Shown here one piece after another: positions 11,124-22,791 of a stretch of 64,000 nt of DNA (position 1 is its first letter; each line of letters starts with the position of its first letter). Under the pieces are notes generated by a model that saw only the letters and a program-made list of their open reading frames with translations, was not told the DNA's origin and did not search any database. Location of the stretch: assembly GCA_024509875.1 (NCBI GenBank), contig JAMPIV010022920.1, positions 1 through 64,000 of the forward strand, given 5' to 3'. Source of the DNA: Oreohelix idahoensis (Eukaryota > Mollusca > Gastropoda > Stylommatophora > Oreohelicidae). A program made the translations under genes and the position numbers.

Positions 11124-12169
11124 ATTCCCTGTACACCGGGGGAAAAAAAATCGATAGATTTTTTTTTAAGATCTATCCGACTTAACAATTTTTCAAAAAA
11201 ATTTAACACAATCGTGACATATGGCCGACAATGTTCTGAGTAGAACCGTGTCGCGGTCATGTCAACTAACTATTTGTCATAGTCATCTAACATTAATCAT
11301 ATTATATATCAATATTATACATATTATTATATCAACTAAATAAATTATCTAATGTCAATAGTGAATGATAGAATTAAATTAAAGTAAGGTCTGTCGTATT
11401 AGTATGTCATATAGGAATTAATTTGACTAATTAAAATTAAATTAATTAATTAAACTAAGAGTTAAATTATTAAGATTCTAATGTAACGCGATGTTATGAG
11501 AGAAGAAAAGACAAAATAAGTGAGAAGAAAAAAAAAGAAATTCGAATATAAGTTTTAACTTAATTGTGTGTGTTAAGTGTTAGTGAATAATAACTATCTA
11601 ATTTAACTAACTAAATAACGTATAGATACATTAAAAAAAAAATATTAATCTAATACTTGTGTGAGATTTATTTTCTCTTTTCATAATTTCTTCTTTTTAT
11701 ATTTCGTTCTCTTTTTTTGTTCTTTCATTTCATTTTTTTCTCACTTTTCATTTTATTGATAATAATTCAATTAAGAAGTTAAGTTAACTAATTAATTAGT
11801 ATAGGATATGATGATCCATCCGTAGTCCTGATCCTGATGAATTCTTTTAGACAAATTGTTGAAACGTTTCCGTCGGACAGAAATGTCAATTATCCTAGGA
11901 TCCAAGAATTAAGTGCACATAGGACAATAAGTTCGACTTGTCGTCAGATATTGTTCCATGATTGTTCAACGAATATTCATATATTGTGTATGGACGTTAG
12001 ACGAAGTTTCAATGTCAATATGTATACCTTGATTGTCTTTAGTTCAATTCTGTGATGCATATAGTGTTTATAAATATTAAATTGAAGGCAAGGTTAGTTC
12101 CCTTATAGTTGATACTTCGTTCTGTCCAATGTAGTGATGATTGACGTGTTTTAGGAATGTCAATGTTGA
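11124..12169. other. Interior of element 2 between RNase H and 3' LTR; no integrase seen
   Basis: This is where an ordinary gypsy integrase should lie (minus strand, after RNase H). All three minus frames are full of stops, and I find no zinc-binding HHCC, no D-D-35-E and no GPY/F motif. The sequence near the LTR is very A+T-rich, with runs of A or T (11143-11170, 11630-11760). A purine-rich GTACAGGGAAT precedes the 3' LTR on the minus strand and may be the polypurine tract. Either integrase has been lost or replaced, or it is decayed beyond recognition by eye. Confidence 0.6.
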
Positions 12170-13502
12170 TTATTCGTCGTCAATAGGATTACGTGACAAC
12201 GCATCCGCCACAATATTTTCAGTGCCAGGAATATGTTCGATGGAGAATTCAAATGGCTGCAGGATGATCGCATATCTGGCGAGTTTTGGGCTCTTGTGGT
12301 TTGATCGACGCAAAGATGCTACAGCACGTTGGTCAGTCTGTACGGTGAAGGGAGCACCAAGCAAGAACTTTTCTAATTTTGTGATTGCCCATATAAGTGA
12401 TAAAAGTTCCTTGTCCACTGTGGAATACTTTGTTTCTGCCGGCTTTAGCTTTCTTGAAATATATAAGGTAGGATGTAGAATGCCATCATGGTTCTGGAGC
12501 AGGCATGCACCAATGCCGTAGTTACTAGCATCTGTTCGTAAGAAAAATCTTTTGGAAGCATCGGGAAGTCTTAAAATTGGTTCATGCGAGAACAAATTTA
12601 TAATTTTGTTGAAAGTTTCATTGCATATACCAGTCCATGTCACCTTCACCGGCATGTCTTTTTTTAACAATGAAGACAATACAGCCGTGATGGATGACAA
12701 GTTTGGTATGAATCTACTGTAATATTGAACAAGTCCTAACAAACTCCTGACCTGTTTCTTCGTCTGAGGAACTGCTATGTTTAGAATTTTGGAGACTGTA
12801 CTAGGTAACGTTCGGATATATCCCGATCCAATGATATGTCCCAAAAAGGTTATCTCATTACACGCGATTTTGAACCTTTGTAGGTTTAGCAGTTAGATTA
12901 TAATTCCTTAGAGTGTCGAAAACATATCCAAGTCCCGAAACATGTTCCTCAAACGACGAACTAAACAAGCATATGTCGTCAATATATGTAATAACGTCTG
13001 GTCTACCTGATAAAATTTGTCGCATCAGGCGAATGAAGGTAGCTGGCGCATTAACAAGCCCAAAAGGCATCACATTCCACTGGTATAGACCTTGTGGAGT
13101 GGAAAATGCGGTGTAGTACTTAGCCTTTTCGGTCAGTGGTATCTGCCAATAACCTTTAGTTAAGTCTATCTTACTAAATATAGTTGCGTTGGATAGACGT
13201 GGCAGTAAGTCGTCGATAAGTGGATGTGGTTCACTGTCAACTATAGTCTTAGCATTTAATTTTCTATAGTCAACACATAGTCTGATGTTATTGTCCTTCT
13301 TCCGGACAATCACTAATGGAGAAGAGAATGGCGAATTACTAGTCTCAATGATTCCCAGAGACAACATCTGTTCAAGTTCCTTAGTAGTTTTAGCAAGGAA
13401 ATGTAAAGGAACCGAATAGGGATGTACACGAATAGGTGTATCATCATTGAGAGTAATGTCATGACTGATAGCTGATGTGCGACCCGGGACGTCGGTCAAC
13501 AC
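12170..13502 (-). pseudogene. pol: Element 2 reverse transcriptase and RNase H
   Basis: RT is in the frame 13502-12858: PYSVPLHFLAKTTKELEQ, SSPLVIVRKKDNNIRLCVDY, FSKIDLTKGYWQIPL, MPFGLVNAPATFIRLM and TYIDDICLFSS, a YIDD active-site box. A one-base frameshift near 12850 separates it from the connection and RNase H in 12844-12170. That part shows FLRTDASNYGIGACLLQ, STVDKELLSLIWAITKLEKF and VQTDQRAV, supplying the acidic residues, and ends NIVADALSRNP. Apart from that single shift both domains look intact, consistent with a young copy. RT comes directly after gag and the rearranged patch, without an integrase in between. Confidence 0.92.
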
Positions 13503-13524
13503 ATCTGGATAAGATTGTTGGGGG

Positions 13525-14398
13525 CTTTGTTATTATTATTACGCGAATTAGGGTGAAGGTGTTCATACAACTCAGTAGCATGGTATGAAGAAGTAATTCA
13601 TGTAACTTGAACTCAGCAACATTAATGAAGTAATTAATGCCTTCAGGTTGAGTCCGTAATATTTAATCACATGTACACACAGGATGATCATTTCAAATAG
13701 GAGGCGCGTGCATATGGCGGTGATGTTCTGACGACAATACTGCATTGTATCCTTAAACGGACATTGACACGTAAACCATACGCCGTCTGCTAAAGGTTAG
13801 CAGACGTGCAATTGTAAAGGTTAAGACATTTAATATATTGCGATAGATGTTTCAATTATTGAACGCTCCATACACGATCGATTATGACGTGTCTAGCGTT
13901 GTTTGGGTCACAGTCGGTAACTAGGAGACGCTACCCTTTGTTACTTGACCGCCAAGCTGAATAGCTGCGTTTTTCTAACCTTCCAATTCAATGGCATGAT
14001 ATAGCCATTTATATGTGCATTTATGATGGACCAGGGTCAGTCCTAGAACTCTATATGAGAGGAAACTTACGGAGGTTAGTGTTTAATATCCCTCAGCACT
14101 GAGACGACGGATCCATTAACTAATCCCCTGTTAAAAATTAGTAAGCCTGTTCCATCGTTGACTGCAAGACCTACCTCTGGTGTAATTTGGCTATATCATG
14201 CCATTGAATTGGAAGGTTAGAAAAACGCAGCTATTCAGCTTGGCGGTCAAGTAACAAAGGGTAGCGTCTCCTAGTTACCGACTGTGACCCAAACAACGCT
14301 AGACACGTCATAATCGATCGTGTATGGAGCGTTCAATAATTGAAACATCTATCGCAATATATTAAATGTCTTAACCTTTACAATTGCACGTCTGCTAA
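13525..14398. repeat. Rearranged pieces of the element 2 LTR in both orientations
   Basis: Three kinds of block lie between gag and RT. About 13527-13701 copies LTR sequence in the same orientation as 10395-10573. About 13702-14089 is inverted, copying 10630-10702 and roughly 10797-11105. 14189-14398 is direct again, copying 10877-11086. Between the last two is about 100 bp of non-LTR sequence with an open minus-strand frame (VGLAVNDGTGLLIFNRG), probably the original link between protease and RT. The direct block ends exactly at the last base of the first arm of the LTR hairpin. The patch removes the zinc-knuckle and protease region of the element. Confidence 0.85.
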
Positions 14399-15624
14399 GA
14401 ATTGTTAGAATTATCTCGTCGTCCTCTATAGTCACTATTATCTCGATGTCTCGAGCCATCATTATTACCATTCCAGTTATTGTTATTTTTCGGGGTATGT
14501 GATCGATTATAATTAGTGTTATGTTGACTATTGTGGTAGTTTGTTTGAGGTGAATAATTTCTATCTCGTGATCTACCTCTGTTGAACTCATTTTTATTGT
14601 TGAAATCATTATTATGTCCCTTCTGAAAGTTAACATTGTGATTTCTTTGGAACCTACTTCTGTCTACACTGTGATGTCTTTGTTTGTTATTATGATTGTA
14701 GGCCATATTAGACGCCACAGGTAGAGGTTCTCTTAATGAGGAGTTAGAAATGGTTGCATTCGGATGTGCCGAACAGTAGTTTAAAGAAATTTTTTCTAAC
14801 TCGTCAATAGTTCCTGGTTTACGCTCCTGCAAATATGCAAAGAATGGCTGGCTAACCGAAGATAATACCTTATCCCGTAGTAGCAAATCAACTAATTTGT
14901 CGTACGATTTGTTGACTTCTGCCAGTTCAACCCATCTATTAAATGTATTGCGTATGTTCGCAATGAATCCTGCAAAATCTTTTGGAGATTCAGGTAAAAT
15001 TCCCTTAAATTTCAACCTACAGTGTTCCTCGTCCAGGTGAAACCTTCGTAAAAGCAAGGACTTAATAGCACCGTAGTTTTTTGCTATTGATGGGTCAGCA
15101 TTTTGAGAAGCCGTCAATGGTTCTCCAACCAAGAATTCATTTAACTTGAGTACCCATGACTCTTCGGGCAAATGATTTGTTTTGCAAGTCTGTTCAAAAC
15201 GTGACAGGAACGATGAAAGGTCGTCCACGTTTAAGTTGAAAGTGGGTAATTTAAAGTTGTAGAAATGTTTAGTTTGGCTGGATGACGATCCATTTTGTGC
15301 GTTATTATTCTGGTTTGCATCAGCACTTTGTGCTTGTAATCTTGCTGTCTCCAATTTAATACGCGCCAATTCCATTTCCTGTTGTAAAATAATTTCCTCT
15401 CGTTTCAATTTATTCTCTTCTTCCTGTTGAGCAATTTCTCTTAATCTATTTTCCTTGGCAATTTGCTTCATCTCACGTTCCTCCTCCTCTTTCTTTAATG
15501 CAGCCTTTTGTTCCTCTATTTCTGCTTTATGTTTTTCCAGTTCTGCCTCAGCAAACTGACGAAGTTCTTGAGATTTATAACCATATTCTTTACCAATTTT
15601 AACGAAATGGTCTATAGTAAGCAT
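14399..15624 (-). pseudogene. gag: Element 2 Gag, C-terminally truncated
   Basis: The 409-residue frame begins MLTIDHFVKIGKEYGYKSQEL. Residues about 25-100 form a charged coiled coil rich in E, K and Q. A retrotransposon-gag-like helical segment follows (about 120-305: FNLNVDDLSSFLSRFEQTC, KLNEFLVGEPL, KDFAGFIANIRNTFNRW). The tail is extremely rich in N, R, H and S. No CCHC knuckle is present, because the frame is broken at 14398, where LTR-derived sequence begins. The overall plan (coiled coil then gag core) is shared with the Gag of elements 1 and 3, although the sequences differ. Confidence 0.85.
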
Positions 15625-17201
15625 TTTGACTTTTATCTGGTAAGTAATTATTGATAATTACTGATTAAAATAGTCAATAGTAGCTTCAGAGTAATTATTA
15701 TACTTACTCAACTTAGAAATATTCAATATAAATAATCACAATAGTACTGAACTCTTATGTCTAAGTTCAACCAATAGACAATATTTTGTAACAATATTGT
15801 ATCTAAGTACTAACTATATCATAAATAGTTATGATATCTGTTAAATATAATGTAATTACATCACACAATTAATCTCAATATCCAATAATGTTGGGTATGA
15901 TTCCTAGTAATTATATTGTTCAATGTACTAAGTCACTCTCTTAGTACCAGAAAAGTATATTAAATAATATACAATGGGTCTATTACCTCAAAGGTAGACT
16001 ATAAGATTATTTTATTTGGTCAATATATATATATATTATATTATTATGCCCTAGGCATCTCTTATAAATTGTAGTGCTAATTTCTTGGACTATCACTGCA
16101 TAATTATGCAATGTCCCATATTAACCTTAAATATCAGAAAAAATTAATTAAATTAAATTACAAGTGTATTATTGAATATAATGTTATATTATTAATGTAG
16201 TATTTAATATATATCATGAGGACAAACAAAACAATGATGCAACTAAAGGGTACAAACAATGTCAAGACGCAAACAAGACATTTTCACAATTAAAAATGAA
16301 TTTATGAACTAAATAAAACAAGCGGAAGTGTCACACGGAAAACGAAGGGTCAAAGATTGACCCGAGGTCAACTGAATATGCAAAGTACACAAAAAAATGA
16401 CTGCAAAAAATGATGACATCACAGGACTCATAACGGACGAACATTTAACAATCATAAAATAAATTGATAGTAAGAGTAGACTGGACGAAATAGTTAACGA
16501 ACATGATACAAAACTGAATAAAAATGTGAACTTAGTACAAATAAAATACACCAGTTATCTACGGAACGGCACAGCTAACACAAATCGTCAAACGATAGCA
16601 GATCTGGACAGGTAGTCCAATGGCAAACCTCAATGGGGCTTCCAAAAATGCAATCGTTTAACTGCCCTAAGAAACGACCGAAATCAATTCAGGCATCGTG
16701 AGAGCCACAGAATCTAATTTCGGTTCATCCTCCCTACCGCCCACTAATTAACAACACATTAAAACAACCCAAAAAAATACATGAAACACATTCAGAAAAG
16801 ACATGCCTATGCAGGCAAAAGGCATGGACTCAGTATTACTGTTTGCAATGACGACAGTTTAAACAGCTAGACTTATCTTTTCCGTTGCTTAGATCAGTGC
16901 TAGAGGTCGTCAACAGCTAGGCTAATGCCCCTGACTGTCTGCTCCTGTAGTCCATATCGTGTGTTTGCTTCAATGGCTCATGTTTCCCCTGGTTAGGCTT
17001 AGAGAACGACTTTGGTTTCTCCGACAGTTCACCTACACGACTTTCGGTGACGTCACGTTGTTAGGCATTATAATGAGTAAGACGTCATCTTCGACTGGAT
17101 CATGTGATCGAAACTTGATCGTAAATATTGTGATTAATCTGTGCGTAAGGAACAGAAGTTTGTTTCTTTTTTCTGTCGTTCCCCGCATTCGGCCGCCACT
17201 T
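15625..17201 (-). other. Untranslated leader of element 2
   Basis: These 1.58 kb separate the 5' LTR from the gag start, which is unusually long. It is A+T-rich with a short (TA) run near 16027. No minus-strand frame looks coding. The minus-strand sequence directly after the LTR reads AGTGGCGGCCGAATGCGGGG; TGGCGGCCGAATGCG is at the right place for a primer site, but I could not match it to a tRNA by eye. Confidence 0.6.
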
Positions 17202-18002
17202 TGTTGCTGAGTTATTTGCCGGTTGAAGATCATGCACTGAGTATGGTTACTTTAGTGATCTTTTGTTCATCGTGCTTTGTTATTATTATTATTACGCGAA
17301 TTAGGGTGAAGGTGTTCATACAACTCAGTAGCATGGTATGAAGAAGTAATTCATGTAACTTGAACTCAGCAACATTAATGAAGTAATTAATGCCTTCAGG
17401 TTGAGTCCGTAATATTTAATCACATGTACACACAGGATGATCATTTCAAATAGGAGCAGAACATAAGTCCGTATAAGTCATGCATAAATTAATCAATAAC
17501 GTAGACTGCTGGTTTACGTGTCAATGTCCGTTTAAGGATACAATGCAGTATTGTCGTCAGAACATCACAGCTATATGCACGCGCAGCTAGACATGGCTAC
17601 CTGCCGAGAGTGAGACTGCGAGTCTGAATATTCATACGAATTTGACGATTATTCTCTTCCTTCTGAGGATTCTAGTTAAACACTAACCTCCATAAGTTTC
17701 CTCTCATATAGAGTTCTAGGACTGACCCTGGTCCATCATAAATGCACATATAAATGGCTATATCATGCCATTGAATTGGAAGGTTAGAAAAACGCAGCTA
17801 TTCAGCTTGGCGGTCAAGTAACAAAGGGTAGCGTCTCCTAGTTACCGACTGTGACCGAAACAACGCTAGACACGTCATAATCGATCGTGTAAGGAGCGTT
17901 CAATAATTGAAACATCTATCGCAATATATTAAATGTCTTAACCTTTACAATTGCACGTCTGCTAACCTTTAGCAGACGGCGTTAATAGCATATACCGTAA
18001 CA
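17202..18002 (-). repeat. 5' LTR of element 2 (801 bp)
   Basis: It is the same length as 10323-11123 and matches throughout, with only a handful of substitutions noticed (for example GAGAG for GACAG near 17606 and GACCGAAAC for GACCCAAAC near 17855). It contains the same hairpin near its U3 end. The target duplication GATGT follows at 18003-18007. Confidence 0.95.
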
Positions 18003-18723
18003 GATGTAAAGAATTAGAATTCTTGGGACACACAGTCCATCAGGGAAACATGACCCCTGACCCCAAGAACTTGGAGAAACTGAGAAAAGCACCGAGGCCA
18101 CAAGCAAAGAAAGACGTGAGATCTTTTGTCTTATTATGTGGTTTCTACCAAAAATATATCAAAAACTTTAACTCCATATGTGCACCGTTACTGATTTGAC
18201 ACGCAAAGGAAATCCAGATCGAATTACCTGGACAGCACAGTGTGAATTAGCATACCAAGAATTGAAGGAAAAGCTCACAAGCAAACCTATTTTGAAATTT
18301 CCTGACTTAAGTCAAGAATTCATTGTGAGAACGGATGCTAGTAATCTAGGGTTGGGTGCCACCCTGTTACAGAAGTCAGATTCACTGGATGGAGAATTAA
18401 CCCCAGTGGCATATGCTAGTCGTAAGTTGAATATAGCTGAAAAAAATTATTCAACTAGTGAAAAAGAATGTCTCGCAGTGATATGGGCGATCAAGACATT
18501 CAATATTTATCTGTATGGGAAGGCATTCAAGTTACAAACGGATCACAAACCCCTATCTTTTCTAGCGCAAGCAAGGCATGAAAATGCTAGGTTATTGCGC
18601 TGGTCTTTGCTATTACAGCCATATCAGTTCAGTATAGAATATATTACTGGAAAAACTAACCTAGGTGCTGATTTTCTAAGCCGCCATCCATGCGATGAGA
18701 ATCAGAGTAATCACCAGGCATAG
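18003..18723 (+). pseudogene. pol: Element 1 RT connection and RNase H
   Basis: The reading resumes straight after element 2 with CKELEFLGHTVHQG, the normal continuation of a gypsy RT, then DVRSFVLLCGFYQKYIKNF. A small indel near 18190 shifts into the RNase H frame 18178-18723. That frame carries FIVRTDASNLGLGATLLQ, STSEKECLAVIWAIKTF and LQTDHKPLSFL, with the conserved D, E and D. The end, TNLGADFLSRHPCD, is a typical gypsy RNase H terminus. Nothing resembling integrase follows; the polypurine tract comes 55 bases later, confirming that RNase H is the last domain. Confidence 0.93.
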
Positions 18724-18778
18724 ATAGAAATGTATCTATGTGTACCTAGAATTAGGGACTGACATATGATGTCTGTTT

Positions 18779-18792
18779 TAAGTGGGGAGAAT
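18779..18792 (+). promoter_or_regulatory. Polypurine tract of element 1
   Basis: The purine run AAGTGGGGAGAAT ends directly at the TG of the 3' LTR (18793). It would prime plus-strand DNA synthesis and confirms both the LTR start and the element orientation. Confidence 0.85.
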
Positions 18793-21212
18793 TGTGGTGA
18801 AAAATTCTAATACCCATATATATAAATTAGAACATAAATGTAAAGCCGAAAGAAATAATACGATAGGAAGAAGAATGGAGAAAGACCAGTGCTTTCCCAG
18901 TATAGATAACGCCTTCGTTGTATAACGCCGTAATGGCTAACACAAGAATCCTACTTGTCCTAATTCGTTCGTTCATAAATAAAATGCTTAGACTAAACGA
19001 TACGGCGATAACCGTAGTTCTAAAAATAAAATGTGTAGTAAAATCTTCTAGACGGCCATGATTTTAAAAACTAACATTAGTTCAAAATCGCGCACAAGGT
19101 TAGCCTTGGAAAGACAGACGGGCTTAGAAGAAAAAAGCAGAGAGAGATAGACGGACCATGGAACACAGTAACTCAAGCCACTCGCAGTGTGTCTAAAAAT
19201 AAACCAACTTGCAGTGTGCATGGCCTAATTTTTTCAAATAAACAGTGATGAAAAAAACTAACGATACGATGTTAGGTTTTGAAAACAGGTTTAATTCTTA
19301 TTAGGAAACCTGATATTGTACGTAGGGCTCCTGACTTTATACTGATAGTACAGTCGTAAAGGATTGAACAGGTGGTAGTTGAAATTAAACACTTAACATC
19401 GAAAAGAGATCGTATTCTTAACTACGCCACTTAGCCCCTTGAAAAGCTTATATTCGTGTACAGGAAGGCTAGGGGACTAGTAATATGTAATAAATTATCT
19501 AAAAAGTCCATTAGATAATTATATATTGATAATAAAACATATAGAGAACAGAGATACTGTCAGGTTTGGTCATATCTGCTTGGGATGGAAGTCCCTGAAT
19601 TTTGTGAAACATAGTAGTGACAGAAAGTCTAAGATAGTACGAGGGAGGCCATTGGCTGAACCTTGATGTTAAAAGAAATTTGATTGGGTGACCTATGAAT
19701 AACAAATAAATGCCTAGAAACGGAGTAAAAGTGAATGAAAATATTTGAATGACTGTGTACTTTTTTGAAAATATTCAAAACGATTGGCCAGTGTACTGGA
19801 TATTGGCAGAAGAAATCTTAGAGGTGACGCCATATCGTTACACAGTGTGAGAGATGAGAGCAGGCAGTGTTATCCAAAATTAAATATATATTAACAGCCT
19901 GGACATACCGCAGATCAAACTGTGTCAGTCATCTTTAGTGTGTATTTCCTTACGAATTGGGGTAAGCTAGACATTTTTAATCTGTATTTTATATGAAAAT
20001 TGAATGTGAAATGATAAATTATGTCTGTATGTGTGTGGTTCAGTAGCAAACATGAGGCAAAGCCTAGATATTGCTCCACCATGTAAAAGATTGTCAGAGA
20101 GGAGTATATCTGCATATATATATTGGATTGCCATATAGTAACATAACACCTATCCTATTGTATGGAAGGGATTACAGCTGGAATTGCAGAGGCGTTGTAA
20201 CCATTAGGGAGAGGAATACTGGTGTATATTGTCACATGAAAAGCTAGCAGTTGGCCTAAAGCGCTGAACTTTATGTTTGTACTGTCATGTACTTCAGTGT
20301 GGAATAATAATTGTATATTAGTTATGAAGAAGGAAGCACAACGTTCTCATTTCAGGGGCCGTGGTATAGATGGTGATATTGCATCGTCCGGTCTGAGTAC
20401 TGCGTGATCCAGAAAGCTGGCAGCAGGCTCCTTGCACAAGATAGCGGCCATTGTCTATCATACTATCAAACTGAGAAGCAAGCGAGCAGAGGATACAGGT
20501 TTCCTGCAACTGCATTATGAGATAAGAGCTTGTCCGCACGAAAAGCTTAACCTTGAATAAAATAACCCTGAACTGAACGTTATTATATAAAAATGGACAG
20601 AAATTTTAAAGAAACAGAATCTGTGAATCCTTCAATAAGATTTCCACCAGTAACAAACACATGAAGTCATGATGACAACCAACAGTCTAGCTATTAAAGA
20701 CAATATTACCTCATAATATTACACAACAACACCACACTCATATTGCTATAACAGTCTATGACTGGATAAATATCCGATGTATAAATACGTGTATATAAAT
20801 ATTGTGATTACATTTTTATTGTGATTCCTGATTCACAAATACAGTAGAATCCGGAAAGATATTGAAAGATCATTAATACATTTTAAAAACTTAACCCTTG
20901 ACTTAATAAGATAGTCTTTTAGAGTGTTACGTGTTTGTGATTGTCAAAGTGCTGTAAATTGTGGAAATTATTAAAGCAGTTGTGTATATGTCAGTTGGTT
21001 GTTATACTTACACTTCATCACTATCATAACCCTAGACACTTAACGAAGCTATTATTCATTATTCAAGAATAAGTCTGATTGAGATCGAAATGTGGTAGCA
21101 AGTAAGGTCTTCTGTATACACACCAAATTTATTATCTTCAGAAACCTTCACAGCTGATCTCATTCAGTACACTAAGTCCCCTATAAATATATTTATTTCC
21201 CAACTCACCACA
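18793..21212 (+). repeat. 3' LTR of element 1 (about 2.42 kb)
   Basis: It is the direct repeat of 791-3228, starting TGTGGTGAAAAATTC and ending CAACTCACCACA. It differs by scattered substitutions and several one-base indels (for example fewer A residues at its start). Confidence 0.95.
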
Positions 21213-22791
21213 CGCGTTCTTTAAGAGAGTGTTGAATTTATCTGTCACATTGTTTAGTGTACCGTTTTCGTATCTTCTCGAAAACATGGAGCGATTGTTT
21301 CACTGGAAACAAACTTTCATTAAGAAATCTAAAAGTGTGGGGGATATTTCTCTTTTGGGTGTCCATGATGCCATAATATTGATTATATTCTAGGTCATTT
21401 AGTGGAGAATTTATTTAACTATATGATGCTGGGCAGAGAAAAATGGAACCAATAAATAGGACTAACGTCACAAACAGGTTAATTAATGTGTCACAAAGAA
21501 AATATTATTTGGTACGTAACAACATTTTTACCAAATAATTTTCTTGTTTATGTTTATCAGAATACATTCAAACGAATTAGTTATACCCTTGTTTCTTTGT
21601 CTTGTCAACCAACAGTTTTATTCTTGATACAGGTTCTGTATTATCATATTTAGAATCCAGTTCGATTTTCTTCGGATTAGATTAAGAACTCGTCGTTCTC
21701 TCTTCATTCCACAACTTTGTTTCTCACTAACACTACTACTTTAGGAATATTTCAGTTGAATGAATTAAAGTATGTCCCAAAGGTCTGAATTCATAGAGAA
21801 TTCGGAAACTACTTCTCTTTTTGAGTATCACTGTCTTGTTTACATGAGAACAATCTTTTGTGCGTTTATCTGCTGCTAATGTCGAATCCATATTGACACT
21901 GAAAAAGCATATTATGTAAGTTTGTAGTGAGAAAAAATATATATACAAGACAAACTGCCTATATTTCCAGACGTTTCACCCACCCCATAATTATTGACTA
22001 AATGTTTCTAGTATCCCCATGTGGTAGGCGTACCCCAGGCTAGGAACCCCTGCTCTACATGTCCTGAAAATCCTATCTTTCCGTTACGTAAGTCAATGTT
22101 ATTAGTTTTGACGTCTATTTATTATATTAACTGTGACTTTCTGGTGTGGAGTTTGTAGAACAAGGTAGACCATTCTTCCAGTTCCAGAGAAGCACATAAT
22201 CTGCATATATTCAGCACTGTCACCGTCATAAATATGAGGTAATGTCTAAATCATGTAAGTCGAGAATTTATAATGTTGAGTACATTCTAGAACACATAAG
22301 CTGAGAATCAGTTTACAAATGTCAGAACGCCACACAATTTTTGAAACAATCAATGTGGTTGCTGCGAGTTATAAATGTCGTGGTATTATGAGGTCCCTCC
22401 TATAAACTTATGAAAAACATAGAAATAAAAAATAAAATTATTTTACAGCCAAACATAAGCCAGCATAAGTTGGTGTTGTAACTGTAACGACTTAAACGTC
22501 TTATATCTACACGTGCGCTGGTCGTTGTCACGTTTGTCTGGGATATTCTGTGAAACTGTTTGTTTCATAAATTGAGTTACATCACTTGTCAGCGCTAGCG
22601 ACTCTTATTTTGTGTGATGATGATGTATTAATTCAAAATGTTTAAACATTAGCATTGTGAGATTGTAGAGCAGATAAGATTTGACAACTCCTAGATATGC
22701 ATCATGGGAAGACTCTTTTTAATGGTTTTATAAACGACAACGTTCATCAAAGTTTTATATTTAAATAAAAACAGTAGTAGGTAAACGTTTA
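21213..22791. repeat. Non-coding DNA; duplicated segment, copy A (about 21440-22570)
   Basis: 21213-21439 shows nothing recognisable. About 21440-21765 aligns with 25703-26034, and about 21766-22570 with 29280-30060. Shared stretches include AATAAATAGG, TTAATTAATGTGTCA, GATTAGATTAAGAACTCGTCG and CATGAGAACAATCT. Copy A is continuous where the other copy carries LINE A, so it preserves the empty site (near 21760). No coding frame. Sequence from 22570 to the minisatellite is unassigned. Confidence 0.8.

Larger units (their letters stand above)
10323..18002 (-). mobile_element. Element 2: Ty3/gypsy retrotransposon nested in RT of element 1
   Basis: Two 801-bp LTRs (10323-11123 and 17202-18002) bound the element, and an exact 5-bp duplication GATGT (10318-10322, 18003-18007) flanks it. 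Genes read on the minus strand: gag (15624-14399), then RT and RNase H (13502-12170). No integrase is recognisable anywhere. Between gag and RT lies an 0.9 kb patch of the element's own LTR in both orientations. The two LTRs have equal length and I noticed only about four substitutions, so insertion is recent relative to element 1. The gag-RT-RNase H part is of a different gypsy group from elements 1 and 3 (active-site box YIDD). Confidence 0.92.
791..21212 (+). mobile_element. Element 1: Gmr1-type Ty3/gypsy retrotransposon with two nested insertions
   Basis: The element is bounded by two long, near-identical LTRs in direct orientation, each starting TGTGGTGA and ending TCACCACA. Its own sequence, after subtracting the insertions at 6410-9573 and 10323-18002, is about 9.57 kb. 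The order is LTR, tRNA-Pro primer site, gag-protease, integrase, RT, RNase H, polypurine tract, LTR. Integrase before RT is the hallmark of Gmr1-type Ty3/gypsy elements and is opposite to ordinary gypsy order. No env-like gene is seen. The flanks are agcgt on the left and cgcgt on the right, a possible 5-bp target duplication with one mismatch. Several frameshifts and the nested insertions make it defective. Confidence 0.9.

Noticed and set aside
12141..12521. 126-residue plus-strand frame
   Set aside because: Antisense shadow of the element 2 RNase H region.
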